A stretch of DNA of 44,276 bases from Gemmataceae bacterium (lineage in GTDB: Bacteria; Planctomycetota; Planctomycetia; Gemmatales; Gemmataceae). The position numbers and the translations under genes are program-made. Numbering within the stretch: the stretch's first letter is position 1; each line of letters opens with the position of its first letter. This document shows positions 41,395 through 44,276 of the stretch, in pieces. The notes beneath the pieces are model-generated. The model saw nothing but the letters and a program-made list of their open reading frames with translations. It was not told where the DNA came from and made no database searches. The DNA is taken from contig SIAJ01000042.1 in assembly GCA_009691845.1 (NCBI GenBank), forward strand, positions 1 to 44,276, given 5' to 3'.

Positions 41395-44276
41395 ATGAGT
41401 GCGAAGACGGCCCCTCCGACCCGGCAAAATCTGTTCGAGTTGGAGCGGACTGCCCTCCACGATCTCATCAAGCTGGTGGAAGTCCGCGCGAAGGACTCGG
41501 CGTCCGCCAAGACGGGTTACGCCGCAACGATCGAGAAGGCCGAGAAAGAGCTGTCCCGTGCCAAGAAGCAAATCGCGGCCAGCAAGGAACGCGAATCGAC
41601 CGCGTTGACCGAATCCCATCAGTCGAGCATGCGCCAAATCGCCGAGCGTCATGCGAGCGAGACCAGCGCGGCCGATACCGACTATGCCGATACCAAGAAA
41701 CGCGTGACCGACGAATGTGTCGCGGCGGAGTTGAAAGCCCGCACGGTCTTTCAGGATGCACGCTGGACTGCTGACTCTCTCTTCGAGGCAGCCGAAAAGG
41801 GATCGACCGACGATCGTGAAGACACCCGCCGGACTGCCGCGGCAGTCGCCGAGCGAGTGCAGAAGCTTTGGCAAGAGGCGGAGGTTCCGCTGGCACGCGC
41901 GGGGCTCGATCGCGAGGGAGTGGAAGTGCCCACCTCCGAGGCGGCCGGCGGACTGATCGTCGATCCGACCAAGGCCATCGAGGAGCAGTTCGCCCTCGCC
42001 GAGCAAGCACTGGCCGCCCTGCGCGATTCGCGCATGTTGAAGCTTGCGAACGTCGGGGGCTTCTTCGTCCTTCTCGTACCGATGATGATCCTGGCTGGGG
42101 TGCCCTCGCTGCTAGTGGAAGAGAAGATGATCGCGCTGGCTGGGGGTGCCGTCGGGTCACTGATCCTGACTTTCGGGATTCACTGGCTGGTGCGTCGGGC
42201 GGCCTTGCGACGCAGCGAGTTAAAGGCGAACGATCTCGGCCTGGCGCTTGCGCGAGTCGGCGAAGCCCGCGTGACCATGCTCAATCGTGCTGATTCCGAA
42301 CACGCCCGCCGACTGGCGGAGGCGGCCGCCAGCCGCGACCGCTCGTGGGCCCAAGCCGAGGCCACGTTCAAGCCGCTTTCCGAAAAGATCGCCCATCGCC
42401 GTGTGACTGAGATCGACGCGGCCACCGAGAAGCATACTCGCACTCGCGACCGCCTGCGCACCTGGCGAGTCGAAGCCACCGATGCCGCGGCCGAGCATTT
42501 TTCGCGGGAATCGCAGCTTCTCAACGAGCGCCATGCTCGTGCCTTGAACGAGGCGGATGCCAAGTCCCGCGGCATCATCGGGGATGCCCGCGAAGCATAC
42601 AAGTCGGCCGAAGGCACGATCACCGAGGAATGGCGTGACGGCCAGGATCAAGTCGGCCGGGCCATCAACAAGCTGCGTGCCAATGGCCTCGAACACTTTC
42701 CGGACTGGAATAGTTCCTTTTGGTATTCGCCCCCCGCGGCCATCCGAGTTCCGGCTGGCGTTCGTTTCGGTACGTTCGATGTCGATCTGACACGCTTGCC
42801 GGGGGGCGTTCCGGACGAGGACGATCCAGATGCTCCGACGCTGCCCGTGCGCATGAAGGTCCCGGCCTTCTTGCCGTTCCCGGATCGCTGTTCGCTTCTG
42901 CTCAAGGCGAAGGATCAAGGCCGCACGCGGGCCGTGCAAGCTCTCCAGGCCATCATGCTGCGTCTGTTGACGGCCATCCCTCCGGGGAAATTGCGCTTCA
43001 CCATCATCGACCCCGTTGGGCTCGGCGAGAACTTCGCCTCCTTCATGCATCTCGCCGACTACGACGAGCAACTGGTCGGCTCACGGATCTGGACCGAGCC
43101 GCAACAAATCGAGAAACGACTCGCCGATGTCACGGCCCACATGGAAACCGTGATCCAAAAATATCTGCGTAACCAGTACAAGACGATCGAGGAGTACAAC
43201 GCCTTCGCCGGTGAAGTGGCCGAGCCGTTTCGCGTTCTCGTGGTGGCCAATTTCCCCGTGAATTTCACGCTGGAATCGGCACGCCGGCTGGTCAGCATCG
43301 TGAACAGCGGCCCCTCATGCGGCGTGTACACGCTCGTCACGCACGACCCGAAGGCCGCCGTTCCGCAAGGGTTCAATCTGTCCGACCTCGAACAGGGATC
43401 GATCAACCTGACCTGGAAGGACGGAGCGTTCGTCTGGAGGGACGGCGACTTCTCGCAGTTCCCGCTGGAACTGGAAATACCCCCTTCCCAGGAGGAAGTC
43501 ACCCGACTGGTTCGGCTCGTTGGCGAACGCAGCCGAGACGCAAATCGCGTTGAAGTTCCGTTCGACTATGTGGCCCCACGGGCGGCCGAAATCTGGGCCA
43601 GCGATTCGCGGAGCAGCATTTCCGTTGCCATCGGCCGCTCGGGAGCAACCAAACGGCAGATGCTCGTGCTCGGCAAAGGGACGGCCCAGCATGCCCTCAT
43701 CGCGGGCAAAACGGGCTCCGGTAAATCGACACTGCTTCATGCGTTGATCACCAACCTCGCGTTGAACTACTCGCCGGACGAAGTCGAGATGTACCTCATC
43801 GACTTCAAGAAAGGCGTGGAATTCAAGGCCTATGCGATCAATCGGCTGCCTCATGCTCGGGCCGTCGCCATCGAAAGCGAACGCGAGTTCGGCCTGAGCG
43901 TGCTGCAGCGGCTCGACGCGATTCTCAAGGAGCGTGGCGATCTCTATCGCGATGCGGGCGTCAACTCGCTTTCGGAATATCGCGAGTACCTCGACCGCAA
44001 GAGCGGCGTGAAGAGCGCGGCGAAAATCACCGAAGATGCCGACACGCGACTCGTCGGTGCGCCGTCCGGCCACCCCACCTGTCCGCGAATCCTGCTCGTC
44101 GTCGATGAGTTTCAGGAGTTCTTCGTCGAGGATGACCGCGTTGCCCAGGAATGTGCGTTGCTTCTCGATCGTCTTGTTCGACAAGGCCGTGCGTTCGGCC
44201 TGCACGTGCTGCTCGGTTCGCAGACGCTCGGTGGTGCTTACTCCCTGGCACGAACGACCATCGACCAGATGGCCGT
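41395..44276 (+). CDS. Coiled-coil FtsK/SpoIIIE ATPase, 3' end outside window
   Basis: At least 960 residues are visible; the gene runs off the window. The start at 41395 has GGAGAG six bases upstream. The N-terminal 200 residues are coiled coil, two membrane helices follow at about 214-262 (GGFFVLLVPMMILAGVPSLL and IALAGGAVGSLILTFGIHWLV), then a second coiled coil to about 430, then an FtsK-type domain. Walker A is GKTGSGKST (771-779), with LIDFKKGVEFKAY after it, and Walker B is RILLVVDEFQEFF near 898-910. EssC-type T7SS ATPases also have two membrane helices and FtsK domains, but FHA domains replace these coiled coils. It is the likely motor of the upstream small-protein cluster. Confidence 0.9.
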   Translation, partial: MSAKTAPPTRQNLFELERTALHDLIKLVEVRAKDSASAKTGYAATIEKAEKELSRAKKQIAASKERESTALTESHQSSMRQIAERHASETSAADTDYADTKKRVTDECVAAELKARTVFQDARWTADSLFEAAEKGSTDDREDTRRTAAAVAERVQKLWQEAEVPLARAGLDREGVEVPTSEAAGGLIVDPTKAIEEQFALAEQALAALRDSRMLKLANVGGFFVLLVPMMILAGVPSLLVEEKMIALAGGAVGSLILTFGIHWLVRRAALRRSELKANDLGLALARVGEARVTMLNRADSEHARRLAEAAASRDRSWAQAEATFKPLSEKIAHRRVTEIDAATEKHTRTRDRLRTWRVEATDAAAEHFSRESQLLNERHARALNEADAKSRGIIGDAREAYKSAEGTITEEWRDGQDQVGRAINKLRANGLEHFPDWNSSFWYSPPAAIRVPAGVRFGTFDVDLTRLPGGVPDEDDPDAPTLPVRMKVPAFLPFPDRCSLLLKAKDQGRTRAVQALQAIMLRLLTAIPPGKLRFTIIDPVGLGENFASFMHLADYDEQLVGSRIWTEPQQIEKRLADVTAHMETVIQKYLRNQYKTIEEYNAFAGEVAEPFRVLVVANFPVNFTLESARRLVSIVNSGPSCGVYTLVTHDPKAAVPQGFNLSDLEQGSINLTWKDGAFVWRDGDFSQFPLELEIPPSQEEVTRLVRLVGERSRDANRVEVPFDYVAPRAAEIWASDSRSSISVAIGRSGATKRQMLVLGKGTAQHALIAGKTGSGKSTLLHALITNLALNYSPDEVEMYLIDFKKGVEFKAYAINRLPHARAVAIESEREFGLSVLQRLDAILKERGDLYRDAGVNSLSEYREYLDRKSGVKSAAKITEDADTRLVGAPSGHPTCPRILLVVDEFQEFFVEDDRVAQECALLLDRLVRQGRAFGLHVLLGSQTLGGAYSLARTTIDQMA

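Overview
The window looks like chromosomal DNA of a Gemmataceae-type planctomycete. The reasons are a high G+C content, a mixture of HEAT, TPR, ankyrin and WD40 repeat proteins, DUF1501 and DUF1080 secreted proteins, a membrane-anchored prenyltransferase-fold protein, a citramalate synthase, and many short G+C-rich palindromic repeats scattered between and inside genes. No tRNA, rRNA, CRISPR array, transposase or phage gene is visible. The assignment to a family is inference; no search was run.

Layout. 1-1.7 kb: a truncated secreted protein, a small exported lysine-rich protein, and bacterioferritin (bfr) facing bacterioferritin-associated ferredoxin (bfd) tail to tail with overlapping ends. 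2-4.9 kb: a large GH38-like protein on the minus strand. 5-10.3 kb: a four-gene plus-strand operon for a non-standard Hsp70 machine (TPR protein, J-like protein without the HPD motif, enlarged GrpE-like protein, DnaK). 10.5-17.8 kb: release factor 3, a HEAT protein, thymidine kinase, a DcuC-type transporter, an SMP-30-like protein, and a copper-type CsoR repressor with a clear operator over its own -10 box. 18-21.1 kb: a minus-strand ChbG/HpnK deacetylase, GT2 and GT87 cassette. 21.1-22.9 kb: a gene-poor zone with a decayed WD40 gene and a long inverted repeat. 23-26.3 kb: a lone nuoD, then a minus-strand HAD, DUF2064 and GT2 cassette. 26.4-31.7 kb: a Ser/Thr kinase, a frameshifted ParB-like gene with its small partner, ligA and an ankyrin protein. 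31.7-37.6 kb: prenyltransferase-fold, DUF1501, DUF1080, ScpB and DUF420 proteins on the minus strand. 37.7-39.7 kb: citramalate synthase with an apparent transcription attenuator. 39.9 kb to the end: small W-x-D helical proteins, a HicB/HicA pair and a large coiled-coil FtsK/SpoIIIE ATPase that runs off the window.

Most notable. First, upstream of cimA there is a promoter, a 25-codon open frame with 4 Ile and 5 Val codons (including Val-Val-Val-Thr-Ile), alternative stems and a terminator. This is the layout of a classical branched-chain amino-acid attenuator. Second, the 39.9-44.3 kb cluster looks like a divergent type VII (ESX-like) secretion locus or another FtsK-driven system. Third, palindromic repeats have been absorbed in frame into three proteins (the GH38-like protein, GT87 and ScpB) and supply the stop codon for two (GT87 and DUF1501). 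Fourth, the Hsp70 operon has a J-like partner whose catalytic HPD is replaced by TPE.

Start codons were chosen by Shine-Dalgarno spacing and family length. Several genes use GTG or TTG (bfd, the TPR gene, prfC, the ChbG/HpnK gene, the prenyltransferase-fold gene).
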